In this document: positions 14,766 through 22,472 of the stretch, in pieces
Position numbering within the stretch: position 1 is the first letter of the stretch
How the letters are laid out: every line of letters starts with the position of its first letter
Origin: Acidobacteriaceae bacterium
Lineage (GTDB): Bacteria > Acidobacteriota > Terriglobia > Terriglobales > Acidobacteriaceae
Reading direction: 5' to 3'
Length of the DNA stretch: 49,114 nt
Assembly: GCA_003134655.1 (NCBI GenBank)
Contig: PLBY01000104.1
Span: 29,594 to 78,707, forward strand
Program-made: the position numbers and the translations under genes
Notes under the pieces: generated by a model
Databases searched by the model: none
The model's input: only the letters and a program-made list of their open reading frames with translations
What the model was told of the DNA's origin: nothing

Positions 14766-16292
14766 CTAAAACTTCTTCTCGAACATGGCAAAGGCGGTTT
14801 CGAGTTTCCATTGTTCGCGGGCGCGCTCGTTCGCAGCTAGAAACTTTTCGCAGTTCGGCGTCGGCTTTTCTTCGGTTACGATATCTGCTGCGCACGCGGC
14901 GACCGGACGGAAACTGCCTTTCGTTTCCGCCCAAAGGCTCTGTCCCGGCAGAAAGCTGTGTTCGATGCTCTGGCGCGTCATGTGCTTCAACTCTGTGTAG
15001 GGCAAGTGATAGCTCTCCACGGCACGCAAGTATTCGTGCGTCATGTCGGAGCGGGCTACGCCTTCGTCATCTGACGAGATCGCGACTGGGACTCCATACT
15101 TCATATAAATCGGCAGCGGGTGGTCGTCGCCGCTGACTCCCAGAATCTGATCGTTCGAGGTGAGGTTGATTTCGACCATCACGTTGCGTGCGGCCATTTC
15201 TTTCATCAGGCCGATGGGATCTTGCTCGAGCATCACGTCGACACCATGGCCGATGCGCTCGGCGTGGCCGCGCTCGACCGAATCGCGAATGTGGTAGGTA
15301 AGGTCCTCGGGCTTTACCAGTCCCGCCGCAATTTCGCCGGCATGCAGGCTGATGTGCACCTTGGGATAGACGCCGTGGAGGTAATCGAGTATGGCCATGT
15401 GCTCGTGGAAATCGTGGATGGGAACGTACCAGTCCTCGGGCATGACCAGGTTCAATCCCACGAAGCGCGGATCGGACGAGGCGAGTTCGAAGCCGAGAAC
15501 GATTTGCGCGAACACAGCTTCGCGCGGCAAGCCGCGCAGAACTTGATACAGATAGCGGACGGTGACGTTGCATCCGGGTTCGGCGTCGGCCGTGCCGCAT
15601 TTCAGTTCGAGGCGGGCGCGGGCGTCGTCTTCTGCCAATGTTTTGCTGGTAGCGGCGGTGATTTCTTTCAGGCCGTCAGCCAATAACTTGTCTCGCATTT
15701 TGGCGAAGTCATTATTACCGTCCCATCCCAGTTGCATGCCGAGCTTCCTGGCGGCGCCTCCGTCGGCGGTGTGCATGAATTCCACGTATTGGACATGCTC
15801 GCGGGCGGCGCGGTTGATCACGGTGGCGACAGCCTCGGCGACGTGGTTGTGCGAAGTCGGTCCGAACTTGTCGAAAGTGGCGAAGAAGTGGTCGTGGCCA
15901 GACTCGTCCCCGGGGCGCCAGTTGCGCATCGACCAGGCATCGATGATCTGGTTGTAGAGGATGTGGTCGTCGTAGGCGCAGCGGATGGCGGGTTTGGGTG
16001 TGTAGTGCTCGCAGGAATCGCAGGGCGCGCCCAGTAGTCGCGAGGTGGTGCGGTCGACGCAGAAATTATCGGACGCCGCGAAGTCGATCAGATCTTCGGC
16101 ATAAATTGCGCCGTCCAGGTGATTGTGCAAGTCTCCGCCCTTGGGCACCTCGCGTACAAAGGCCAGTAATAACGAAGGCTGGCGGCGGATGGAGTCGAGA
16201 TACTTCGATGTTTTCTGCTCGGCGGTTTGCGCCGCAGCGAGAGCAGCGAGAAGAACGACGATCAGATAACCATGCACGACCTTGTGGGTCAC
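14766..16292 (-). CDS. Exported adenosine deaminase (ADGF/ADA-like)
   Basis: A 508-residue zinc-dependent amidohydrolase converting adenosine to inosine. The GTG at 16292 is chosen because AAGGAG lies five bases upstream and because it gives a signal peptide (V-T-H-K-V-V-H-G-Y-L-I-V-V-L-L-A-A-L-A-A-A-Q). Metal and catalytic motifs: D-L-H-N-H-L-D-G, H-I-S-L-H-A-G-E, E-R-I-G-H-G and I-S-S-D-D-E-G-V, a complete set for active ADA. The family of secreted adenosine-deaminase-related growth factors is longer than cytosolic ADA, as here. Cys pairs such as C-D-S-C and C-G-T-A-D-A-E-P-G-C in the insert region suggest disulfides, consistent with export. It is divergent from threonine aldolase and upstream of the nuclease and phosphorylase genes. 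Confidence 0.88.
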   Translation of the reverse strand: MTHKVVHGYLIVVLLAALAAAQTAEQKTSKYLDSIRRQPSLLLAFVREVPKGGDLHNHLDGAIYAEDLIDFAASDNFCVDRTTSRLLGAPCDSCEHYTPKPAIRCAYDDHILYNQIIDAWSMRNWRPGDESGHDHFFATFDKFGPTSHNHVAEAVATVINRAAREHVQYVEFMHTADGGAARKLGMQLGWDGNNDFAKMRDKLLADGLKEITAATSKTLAEDDARARLELKCGTADAEPGCNVTVRYLYQVLRGLPREAVFAQIVLGFELASSDPRFVGLNLVMPEDWYVPIHDFHEHMAILDYLHGVYPKVHISLHAGEIAAGLVKPEDLTYHIRDSVERGHAERIGHGVDVMLEQDPIGLMKEMAARNVMVEINLTSNDQILGVSGDDHPLPIYMKYGVPVAISSDDEGVARSDMTHEYLRAVESYHLPYTELKHMTRQSIEHSFLPGQSLWAETKGSFRPVAACAADIVTEEKPTPNCEKFLAANERAREQWKLETAFAMFEKKF

Positions 16293-16371
16293 GGGGACTC
16301 CTTGAAAAATCAGGAAAGGCATTGTAATTCGGGGGGCACGGTACGCGCTAATTCGAACGACTCCAAATCCA

Positions 16372-16404
16372 CTTCTCGCAAAGAACGCGAGAAATGGGGC
16401 ACCC
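16372..16404. repeat. Decayed family-E hairpin
   Basis: TTCTCGC-aaaga-aCGCGAGAA then ATGGGGCACCC. The A-rich loop and GGGGCACCC tail match the elements at 13171 and 25804, but the left CCCCACCC arm has decayed. It lies between divergent genes, close upstream of threonine aldolase, so it cannot be acting only as a terminator. Confidence 0.45.
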
Positions 16405-16434
16405 GCGCTAAACACTCTGCTACATTGTTTTCTT

Positions 16435-17484
16435 ATGCCGCAATCGCCCAAACCGTCTACTCGCAGCTTTGCCAGCGACAATAATGCCGGAGTACATCCA
16501 GAGATCCTGGAAGCGATCGCGCGTGCCAACCAGGGACACGTGGTGGCGTACGGTGACGACCCCTACACACGTTCGGCCGTCGCGAAATTTGAAGAACACT
16601 TTGGCGCAGGGATCGATGTGTTCTTTACGTTCAACGGTACGGGCGCGAACGTTCTCAGCCTGCAGTCTCTGAACCGGTCGTATCACGCCGTGCTGTGCAG
16701 CGAGTACGCACACATCTATACCGACGAATGCGGCGCGCCGGAAAAGCATACGGGATGCAAACTTATTCCCCTGCCGCACCAGGATGGGAAGATTACGCTC
16801 GATTCCGTGCGGCACGCCTACCACGGGATTGGAGACCAGCATCACGTGCAGGCGCGAGTCATCTCGATCACGCAGTCGACCGAGATGGGGACGGTCTACC
16901 AACCGGAAGAGATCCGGGCACTGGCCGACTTTGCGCACGAGCACGATATGTTTCTGCACGTGGATGGCGCGCGCATTGCCAACGCCGCCGCCACGCTTGG
17001 CCAATCGCTGCGGCAGGCGACGCGCGACCTGGGCGTGGACGTGCTCTCGTTCGGCGGAACGAAGAATGGAATCATGGGCGGTGAGGCGGTCGTCTTCTTC
17101 AATCGCAAGCTGAGCGCGGATTTTCTTTACCTGCGCAAGCAGGGGATGCAACTGGCATCGAAGATGCGTTTTATCGCGGCGCAATTCGAGGCGCTGCTGA
17201 CCAACGACTTGTGGCGGCGCGGCGCCGAGCACGCCAACCGGATGGCGCGGGTGCTCGAAGCCGAGGTGCGGAAGATTCCGCAGGTTCGAGTGGTGTGGAA
17301 GGTAGAGGCCAACGGCGTGTTCGCGCAGATTCCGCGGCCGGCGATCGCGAAAATTAAGGAGCGGTATTTCTTCTATCCGTGGATCGAAGAGGAATGCATC
17401 GTACGCTGGATGTGCTCGTTCGATACGACAGAAGAAGATGTGAAAGAGTTTGCGAAGGTCGTGGCGGAGGCAGTGAAGGGGTGA
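16435..17484 (+). CDS. ltaE: Low-specificity L-threonine aldolase (PLP enzyme)
   Basis: A 349-residue fold-type I PLP enzyme cleaving L-threonine or L-allo-threonine to glycine and acetaldehyde. Motifs: S-D-N-N-A-G-V-H-P at the start, T-G-T-like F-N-G-T-G-A-N for cofactor phosphate binding, H-V-D-G-A-R (Asp pairing with the pyridine nitrogen) and S-F-G-G-T-K-N-G with the Schiff-base lysine. The family's usual length is about 330-350 residues. There is no Shine-Dalgarno before ATG 16435; an extended -10-like TGC-TACATT (16418-16426) ends nine bases upstream, so the mRNA may be leaderless or nearly so. The gene stands alone and is divergent from adenosine deaminase. Confidence 0.92.
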   Translation: MPQSPKPSTRSFASDNNAGVHPEILEAIARANQGHVVAYGDDPYTRSAVAKFEEHFGAGIDVFFTFNGTGANVLSLQSLNRSYHAVLCSEYAHIYTDECGAPEKHTGCKLIPLPHQDGKITLDSVRHAYHGIGDQHHVQARVISITQSTEMGTVYQPEEIRALADFAHEHDMFLHVDGARIANAAATLGQSLRQATRDLGVDVLSFGGTKNGIMGGEAVVFFNRKLSADFLYLRKQGMQLASKMRFIAAQFEALLTNDLWRRGAEHANRMARVLEAEVRKIPQVRVVWKVEANGVFAQIPRPAIAKIKERYFFYPWIEEECIVRWMCSFDTTEEDVKEFAKVVAEAVKG

Positions 17485-17591
17485 AACTGGGCCCGCTCAG
17501 AGCTATTGCTTTTTGCTCCGCCATTGACTAAATTGGCCCATTCCCCCCGCCGGGAACGCGTTGTTCCAGTCCAGAATCGCAGGAGTCGTCC

Positions 17592-18290
17592 ATGAACGGG
17601 AAGTGGTGGAGCATTGCGGTCCTCGTTGCCGTTGCGGGCATGCTGTTGGGTGTGGACAGTTGCGGACACAGTCAGCAACTGGTATCGATCCAGGTCCAGC
17701 CTTCGACTGAGACGTTCGGTTCTTCTACTACTCTGGTGATCGACAATTTCGGCGCGCAGGTGCAGTTGAGAGCGCTGGGCACGTATATTCACCCGCCGGT
17801 AACCAAAGACATTACAAATCAGGTGACCTGGTCGTCGAACACACCCCAGATGTTCACCGTCGACGCTACTACGGGCATGCTGACGGCAACCGGCGAATCC
17901 TGCGGAGGTACACTGATTTCGGCCACGGTCACTACCGGCAAAAGCGCTGGGGGAATATCGTCGTCTGGGGCAGTCGTTACAGGGTTTATGACGGCGAATG
18001 TGGTCTGCTTTACTGGCACGGGCGGGGGCAGCGGTAACCCGCTTTTGAGCGTGACGTTCTTGGGTGCCGGGATTGGAACGGTCTCGGATCCGGCACTCGG
18101 CTTTAGCTGTTCCACGCCAGGGCCGTGCAGTACGCAGGCTTTTGCAAGCGGTACCTCGATCACGCTGACAGCAACGCCGTCCAGCACGTCGACGTTTGGA
18201 GGCTGGTCGATGTGCCCAACATCTCCGACCAGCAACGTCTGCGCGTTCACTCTGAGTGGAAACCCGGTTGTGACGGTGACCTTCAACTAA
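17592..18290 (+). CDS. Exported Ig-like domain protein
   Basis: A 232-residue exported protein. The signal region is M-N-G-K-W-W-S-I-A-V-L-V-A-V-A-G-M-L-L-G-V-D-S-C; the Cys at residue 24 could be lipidated, but Asp two residues before it makes the lipobox atypical. Residues about 30-140 form a BIG2-type bacterial Ig-like domain (V-S-I-Q-V-Q-P-S-T-E-T, W-S-S-N-T-P-Q-M-F-T-V-D, G-M-L-T-A-T-G-E). The C-terminal 80 residues resemble the short bacterial beta-repeat found in surface proteins (L-S-V-T-F-L-G-A-G-I-G-T-V, G-W-S-M-C, V-V-T-V-T-F), with paired cysteines. No enzymatic residues are seen; adhesion or surface structure is likely. AGGAG six bases upstream supports the start. Confidence 0.7.
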   Translation: MNGKWWSIAVLVAVAGMLLGVDSCGHSQQLVSIQVQPSTETFGSSTTLVIDNFGAQVQLRALGTYIHPPVTKDITNQVTWSSNTPQMFTVDATTGMLTATGESCGGTLISATVTTGKSAGGISSSGAVVTGFMTANVVCFTGTGGGSGNPLLSVTFLGAGIGTVSDPALGFSCSTPGPCSTQAFASGTSITLTATPSSTSTFGGWSMCPTSPTSNVCAFTLSGNPVVTVTFN

Positions 18291-18296
18291 CCCGGA

Positions 18297-18464
18297 TCAC
18301 TCGCCCTCACTCAGCAGTTTTTCCAGCGTAGGTTTGTGTTTTTCCGGCTTCTTCTTTTTCTCGACCACGACTTGTCCGGCCGGGGGTGCGCCGACGCGCT
18401 CGCGGGCTAGTTCTTTCACCGCGGTGAAGGCGCGAAAACGCTTCGCTTTTTTCTTTCTGGCCAT
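18297..18464 (-). CDS. Small basic lysine-rich protein, function unknown
   Basis: A 55-residue, strongly basic protein (M-A-R-K-K-K-A-K-R-F-R-A-F at the start, V-V-V-E-K-K-K-K-P-E-K-H-K-P in the second half). A GGAG Shine-Dalgarno six bases upstream of ATG 18464 supports the start; the longer frame to 18548 lacks one. There is no membrane segment or signal peptide. The composition suggests nucleic-acid or ribosome binding, but nothing specific is recognisable. It is convergent with the Ig-like protein gene, whose stop lies only six bases away. Confidence 0.6.
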   Translation of the reverse strand: MARKKKAKRFRAFTAVKELARERVGAPPAGQVVVEKKKKPEKHKPTLEKLLSEGE

Positions 18465-18628
18465 ACGAATCTCCGACTCGCGTCCGGATGGAGGCTTGGA
18501 GCGAGTGTACCCTGAGCACCGCACTGATGGGGTTTCGCAGTCAGGCACTCATGATCATGTACCCATGAAGTGTGCAATAATCCATAGTTGGTCGGGTGCT
18601 CCACGACGCAGACCCGACGCCGAAGCCT

Positions 18629-18901
18629 ATGGAAGAGCGTGATTTTTTTGACGAGAAGCAGGAGAAGAAACCAGCTTCACTGAATTGTCCCCACTGTCAC
18701 CAGGCCGCGGAATATGAAATCACCTGGGTGGTGCGCACGAAGAAGCGCCAGCTTTCCGGGCGCGCCGATGAGCGTGACCGCGCCCGCTTTGCGAAATTCC
18801 GATCGTACATGGTGCGCAAAGACGACGTGATGGCGTGCAAGAACATTCGCTGTCGGAAACGGTTCGACATCTCTGGGCAGTCGACCGTGATCACCGAGTA
18901 G
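18629..18901 (+). CDS. Small zinc-ribbon protein
   Basis: A 90-residue cytoplasmic protein. An acidic start (M-E-E-R-D-F-F-D-E-K) leads to L-N-C-P-H-C-H-Q (C-x2-C) and later A-C-K-N-I-R-C-R-K-R-F (C-x4-C), which together could bind one zinc ion. Between them is a basic segment with R-T-K-K-R-Q and R-A-D-E-R-D-R-A-R-F-A-K-F-R. Nucleic-acid binding or a redox-sensing role is possible but unproven. ATG 18629 is preferred; an in-frame GTG at 18596 is an alternative, and neither has a clear Shine-Dalgarno. The stop codon is separated by one base from the TTG start of the downstream membrane protein, so the pair is translationally coupled. Confidence 0.65.
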   Translation: MEERDFFDEKQEKKPASLNCPHCHQAAEYEITWVVRTKKRQLSGRADERDRARFAKFRSYMVRKDDVMACKNIRCRKRFDISGQSTVITE

Positions 18902-18902
18902 C

Positions 18903-19145
18903 TTGCCGTTGCTCGATACCGACCCAAAGCGTCCCCTGACTCGAATTGTTGCTGCTCTAGCAGGCCTGTCCATTTTTGGGTGGGGCCTGGGAGCGATCTT
19001 GTGGCGGGGAGATCTCCATTACAAGAACTGGTTCGGAGAGTCAGTGTTCGCCCCATTTGCGATTCTGTTTGGGGTGATCATTGTCCTCGGCGCTTTGTTC
19101 AAGCCTGAGATTCTGGGCAAACCTCCTAAGCGATTGAAGCGATAG
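18903..19145 (+). CDS. Small two-helix membrane protein
   Basis: An 80-residue protein starting at TTG 18903, one base after the previous stop codon; no ATG is available in frame near the start. Two hydrophobic helices are seen (about residues 14-34, I-V-A-A-L-A-G-L-S-I-F-G-W-G-L-G-A-I-L-W, and about 46-65, V-F-A-P-F-A-I-L-F-G-V-I-I-V-L-G-A-L-F), with a basic tail (K-P-P-K-R-L-K-R) that should stay in the cytoplasm. No family was recognised. Coupling to the zinc-ribbon protein suggests the two act together. Confidence 0.6.
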   Translation: MPLLDTDPKRPLTRIVAALAGLSIFGWGLGAILWRGDLHYKNWFGESVFAPFAILFGVIIVLGALFKPEILGKPPKRLKR

Positions 19146-19180
19146 AGAAACCGCTAGAGAGCGTGTAAGCCTTCGGCTCC

Positions 19181-19227
19181 GCGGGCGTGGCGCCCCCGGG
19201 ACAGCCGGCAGGATGCCGGCGCTACTT
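19181..19227. repeat. Family-A double-hairpin repeat after the MttB-like gene
   Basis: GGGCG-tgg-CGCCC, then GGGACA, GCCGGC-aggat-GCCGGC and GCTACT. It has the same order and linker as 6975-7024 and 14711-14759. It lies 18 bases past the stop of the minus-strand methyltransferase gene and also after the plus-strand membrane protein, so it separates convergent transcripts. Confidence 0.75.
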
Positions 19228-19245
19228 AGGTCGGCGCTAATTAAA

Positions 19246-20718
19246 TCATGGTTCGTGCGCGTATTCGGTATTGAGGATTCCAGGCAGGCCATCGAGGCCG
19301 GATTGTCGGGCTTCGCGTTGGGCAAAGCCGATCAATTCCTGTTCGCGTTCGGGCAGCAACGGGTGGCGTTCGTAGGCGGAGAGCAATTCGTCCACACGAT
19401 GGCGGGTGCGCTGCAGAATGTCTGGTGTGGCGCCGTCCATCTCGGGAAGGCCGCGATCGATCACCGCGGAGGGGAAGTGCTGCTCTTTGCGGAAGAGCGA
19501 GCGCGTTTCTTTCAGCTTCAGGAAATCTCCCGTCAGTCCGGTCTGCGCGAACATGGCGACGGCCAGCGAATCGGTGCGGGCGTCGATGCCCTCGATCAGG
19601 CGCTGGGCCGACGCGATGGCCTCGGCGTCGATGACGAGTTTTTCGATGCTGTGGCACGCGAGAAAATCGAGCATGCCAGCGCCGGAAATCATGTTGATGC
19701 CGGCCAGCGCGCCGAGCACAGTCGACATGCCGCTTTCCATTTCAACTTGCGCGTCGATCACCCGGCCGTCGCCGGCGACCATGTAGGCGTGAGTGGGCAA
19801 GCCGAGATACTTTCCGACTTCCGCGCAGCCAACGTCGAGCATGGCGGTTTCGATCGCGCCCATGGGAGTCTTCCCGGTACGCATGTCGAAGATGGCGGGC
19901 GCGCCTCCCCAGACGATCGGCGATCCGGGCTGCGCCAGTTGATGGATCACAATGCCGCTGATGCACTCTGCCGCATGCTGCGTGATCGACCCTGCGAGGG
20001 TTACGGGAGCGGTGGCGCCCGCGAGCGGCATGCTGACGATTTCCGCAGGGACTCCGGCGCGGGCCAGGTCGACGAGATTCTGCGAGGCGAATTCCGACCA
20101 GTTCAGAGGCGGAGAGGGGCACACGTCAAAGATGGCGCGAGGATACCGACGGAGGGCGTCACGGCCTCCGCTTTCGATGGCCACCAACTCCAGCAGCGTG
20201 TGCAGGCTGCTCGCGGAAAAGGCTCCAGTGACGACGGGCTTCTCGGAATACCACAGCACGAGCAGCAGGCGGTACCAGTCGCCGATTTCCGGTGGGACGT
20301 CGTTGCACACCATGGCTGTGGATTGCGCGGCGAACTGCGGCAACATTTCCGCGACCTGCACCAGACGTACCAAATCGGCCGATAAAGCGGGGCGAGCTTC
20401 TTGCGTCTCGGGATCGAGAATGTTCAGGCACGACGAGCCGGGGTCGAAGTGGACGTTATCGGCTCCATAGTGCACGGCCGGCTTGCCGTTGCGGTCATAG
20501 AGGCAGAATCCGCGGGGGACGAGATCGATCAGGCGGCGTGCCAGGGCTTCCGGAATGTGGGCCACACCGTCTTTCACGGTGATGCCGGCGGCGCGCAGCA
20601 ACTCAACGACATAGGGCGCGACTCGGACGCCGGGATCTTCGATGAGCTGGAAGGCTTCATTGAGGATGCGTTCGATCAGAGCTTTGTCGAGCAGTTGGAG
20701 TTTCGGCCGCATTCTCAT
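19246..20718 (-). CDS. MttB-family methyltransferase (non-pyrrolysine), substrate unknown
   Basis: A 490-residue TIM-barrel methyltransferase of the trimethylamine methyltransferase (MttB) superfamily. The reading frame is uninterrupted, so it lacks the in-frame amber (pyrrolysine) codon of methanogen MttB. Characterised non-pyrrolysine homologues (for example MtgB) demethylate quaternary amines such as glycine betaine and pass the methyl group to a corrinoid protein. Family-like stretches include G-S-I-T-Q-H-A-A-E, V-W-G-G-A-P-A-I-F-D-M-R-T-G and G-A-G-M-L-D-F. The start overlaps the stop of the upstream corrinoid-protein gene by four bases (ATGA), so the two proteins should be made together. 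No methylcob(III)alamin:THF methyltransferase or corrinoid reactivase is in the window. Betaine, carnitine or proline betaine are candidate substrates by analogy only. Confidence 0.88.
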   Translation of the reverse strand: MRMRPKLQLLDKALIERILNEAFQLIEDPGVRVAPYVVELLRAAGITVKDGVAHIPEALARRLIDLVPRGFCLYDRNGKPAVHYGADNVHFDPGSSCLNILDPETQEARPALSADLVRLVQVAEMLPQFAAQSTAMVCNDVPPEIGDWYRLLLVLWYSEKPVVTGAFSASSLHTLLELVAIESGGRDALRRYPRAIFDVCPSPPLNWSEFASQNLVDLARAGVPAEIVSMPLAGATAPVTLAGSITQHAAECISGIVIHQLAQPGSPIVWGGAPAIFDMRTGKTPMGAIETAMLDVGCAEVGKYLGLPTHAYMVAGDGRVIDAQVEMESGMSTVLGALAGINMISGAGMLDFLACHSIEKLVIDAEAIASAQRLIEGIDARTDSLAVAMFAQTGLTGDFLKLKETRSLFRKEQHFPSAVIDRGLPEMDGATPDILQRTRHRVDELLSAYERHPLLPEREQELIGFAQREARQSGLDGLPGILNTEYAHEP

Positions 20719-21392
20719 ACGGACTCCACGACTGCGGCCGGCGTTTTTTGTTCCATCAGCTGGCGGGCGAGTTCGACAGCGCTCATGGCGTCTTTGGCGT
20801 AGCCGTCGGCGCCGATTTCTTCGGCCCAGCGGCGAGTGACAGGTGCGCCGCCCACCATGATTTTTACGCTCGAGCGCAGACCGGCTTTCTCGATGGCCTC
20901 GACGACGCCTTTCTGATTGCGCATGGTCGTGGTCAGGAGCGCCGAGACTCCGACGATGTCCGCGTGGAGTTCCAGTGCTTTGGCAGCGAATTTCTCGCCA
21001 GCGACGTCGACGCCGAGATCGTGTACGCGGAAACCATGCGCTGTGAGCAGCGTTCCGACGAGAATTTTGCCGATTTCGTGGATGTCTCCCTTTGTGGTGC
21101 CCAGCACGACGACGCCGGCCATGGGACGCTCGGTGCCAAGTTTCTTCATCTCAGGATCGAGCACGGCCATGGCGGCGCGCATGGCCTCGGCGGAGGCCAT
21201 CATGTCGGGAAGATACATTTGTCCCCGTGCGAACTGCTCGCCCACATCGTGCATACCAAGAACGTAGCCATTGTTGATAGCGTCGATTGGGGCAACGCCG
21301 GCGGAAACAGCTTGCTGCGCCAGGCCGCTGGCGGTGTCGGGCGCGCCGTCGATAATGCTTTGGCGCATGGCTGAGAAGTTATCGTCTGGCAT
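20715..21392 (-). CDS. Corrinoid (B12-binding) methyl carrier protein
   Basis: A 225-residue methyl-group carrier with an N-terminal four-helix cap domain (about 5-90: S-A-M-R-Q-S-I-I-D-G, then G-E-Q-F-A-R-G-Q-M-Y-L-P-D-M-M) and a C-terminal Rossmann B12 domain (about 95-215). The cobalt-ligating motif D-x-H-x2-G is present in K-G-D-I-H-E-I-G-K, followed by V-G-V-S-A-L-L-T-T-T-M and I-M-V-G-G-A-P-V-T. It accepts methyl groups from the MttB-like partner it overlaps by four bases. ATG 21392 is chosen because the family starts just before the cap helices; the frame upstream has no further support. A perfect TGTGA-N6-TCACA palindrome is centred about 50 bases upstream of the start. Confidence 0.88.
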   Translation of the reverse strand: MPDDNFSAMRQSIIDGAPDTASGLAQQAVSAGVAPIDAINNGYVLGMHDVGEQFARGQMYLPDMMASAEAMRAAMAVLDPEMKKLGTERPMAGVVVLGTTKGDIHEIGKILVGTLLTAHGFRVHDLGVDVAGEKFAAKALELHADIVGVSALLTTTMRNQKGVVEAIEKAGLRSSVKIMVGGAPVTRRWAEEIGADGYAKDAMSAVELARQLMEQKTPAAVVESV

Positions 21393-21434
21393 AAAGCCTC
21401 TCGGCCAATGCTGACGGAGGGATTGGCTGGAGTC

Positions 21435-21450
21435 TGTGATTAGGATCACA
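21435..21450. promoter_or_regulatory. CRP/FNR-family operator (perfect TGTGA-N6-TCACA)
   Basis: TGTGATTAGGATCACA matches the CRP consensus palindrome in all ten specified bases. It lies between the divergent corrinoid gene (start 21392) and etfB (start 21554). A TATACT -10-like element for etfB is at 21497-21502, which would put the site about 66 bases upstream of a start near 21509, a typical activator position. A second perfect copy is at 37297-37312. Confidence 0.65.
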
Positions 21451-21553
21451 AATTGGACCGGCTCGCCAACATTTCCCCGCACAAAGGGTGCTCATTTATA
21501 CTGACAGGTTTCCTTATGGCTCGCGAAAGCCATAGAGGCAAGGAGTCTTCCTC

Positions 21554-22324
<771 letters not shown>

Positions 22325-22330
22325 ATGCTT

Positions 22331-22405
22331 GTGTGGGGCCGGGTCTTTGACCCGGCCAGGCCGAGCTTCGCTCGGCGGACAGCCGAAGGCGGCTGTCCCC
22401 ACATG
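22331..22405. repeat. Family-B multi-hairpin element between etfB and etfA
   Basis: An outer pair (TGTGGGG...CCCCACA) encloses three hairpins: CCGGGTC-ttt-GACCCGG, CCGAGC-ttc-GCTCGG and GGACAGCCG-aagg-CGGCTGTCC. Folded, it forms a four-way cloverleaf. The right half is nearly identical to the segment inside the desulfurase-like gene (5995-6040) and resembles the right half of 34923-35058. It lies inside what should be a single etf transcript and may tune the etfB/etfA ratio. Confidence 0.8.
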
Positions 22406-22472
22406 AACCTGACTAGCGCGGGCTTTTTACTTAAAACTTTTTTGCTGAGAGCCGGGAACTGAGAACTTCATC

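Noticed and set aside
19246..20718. Pyrrolysine-containing MttB
   Set aside because: The reading frame runs through without an internal amber codon, so it is a non-pyrrolysine homologue.
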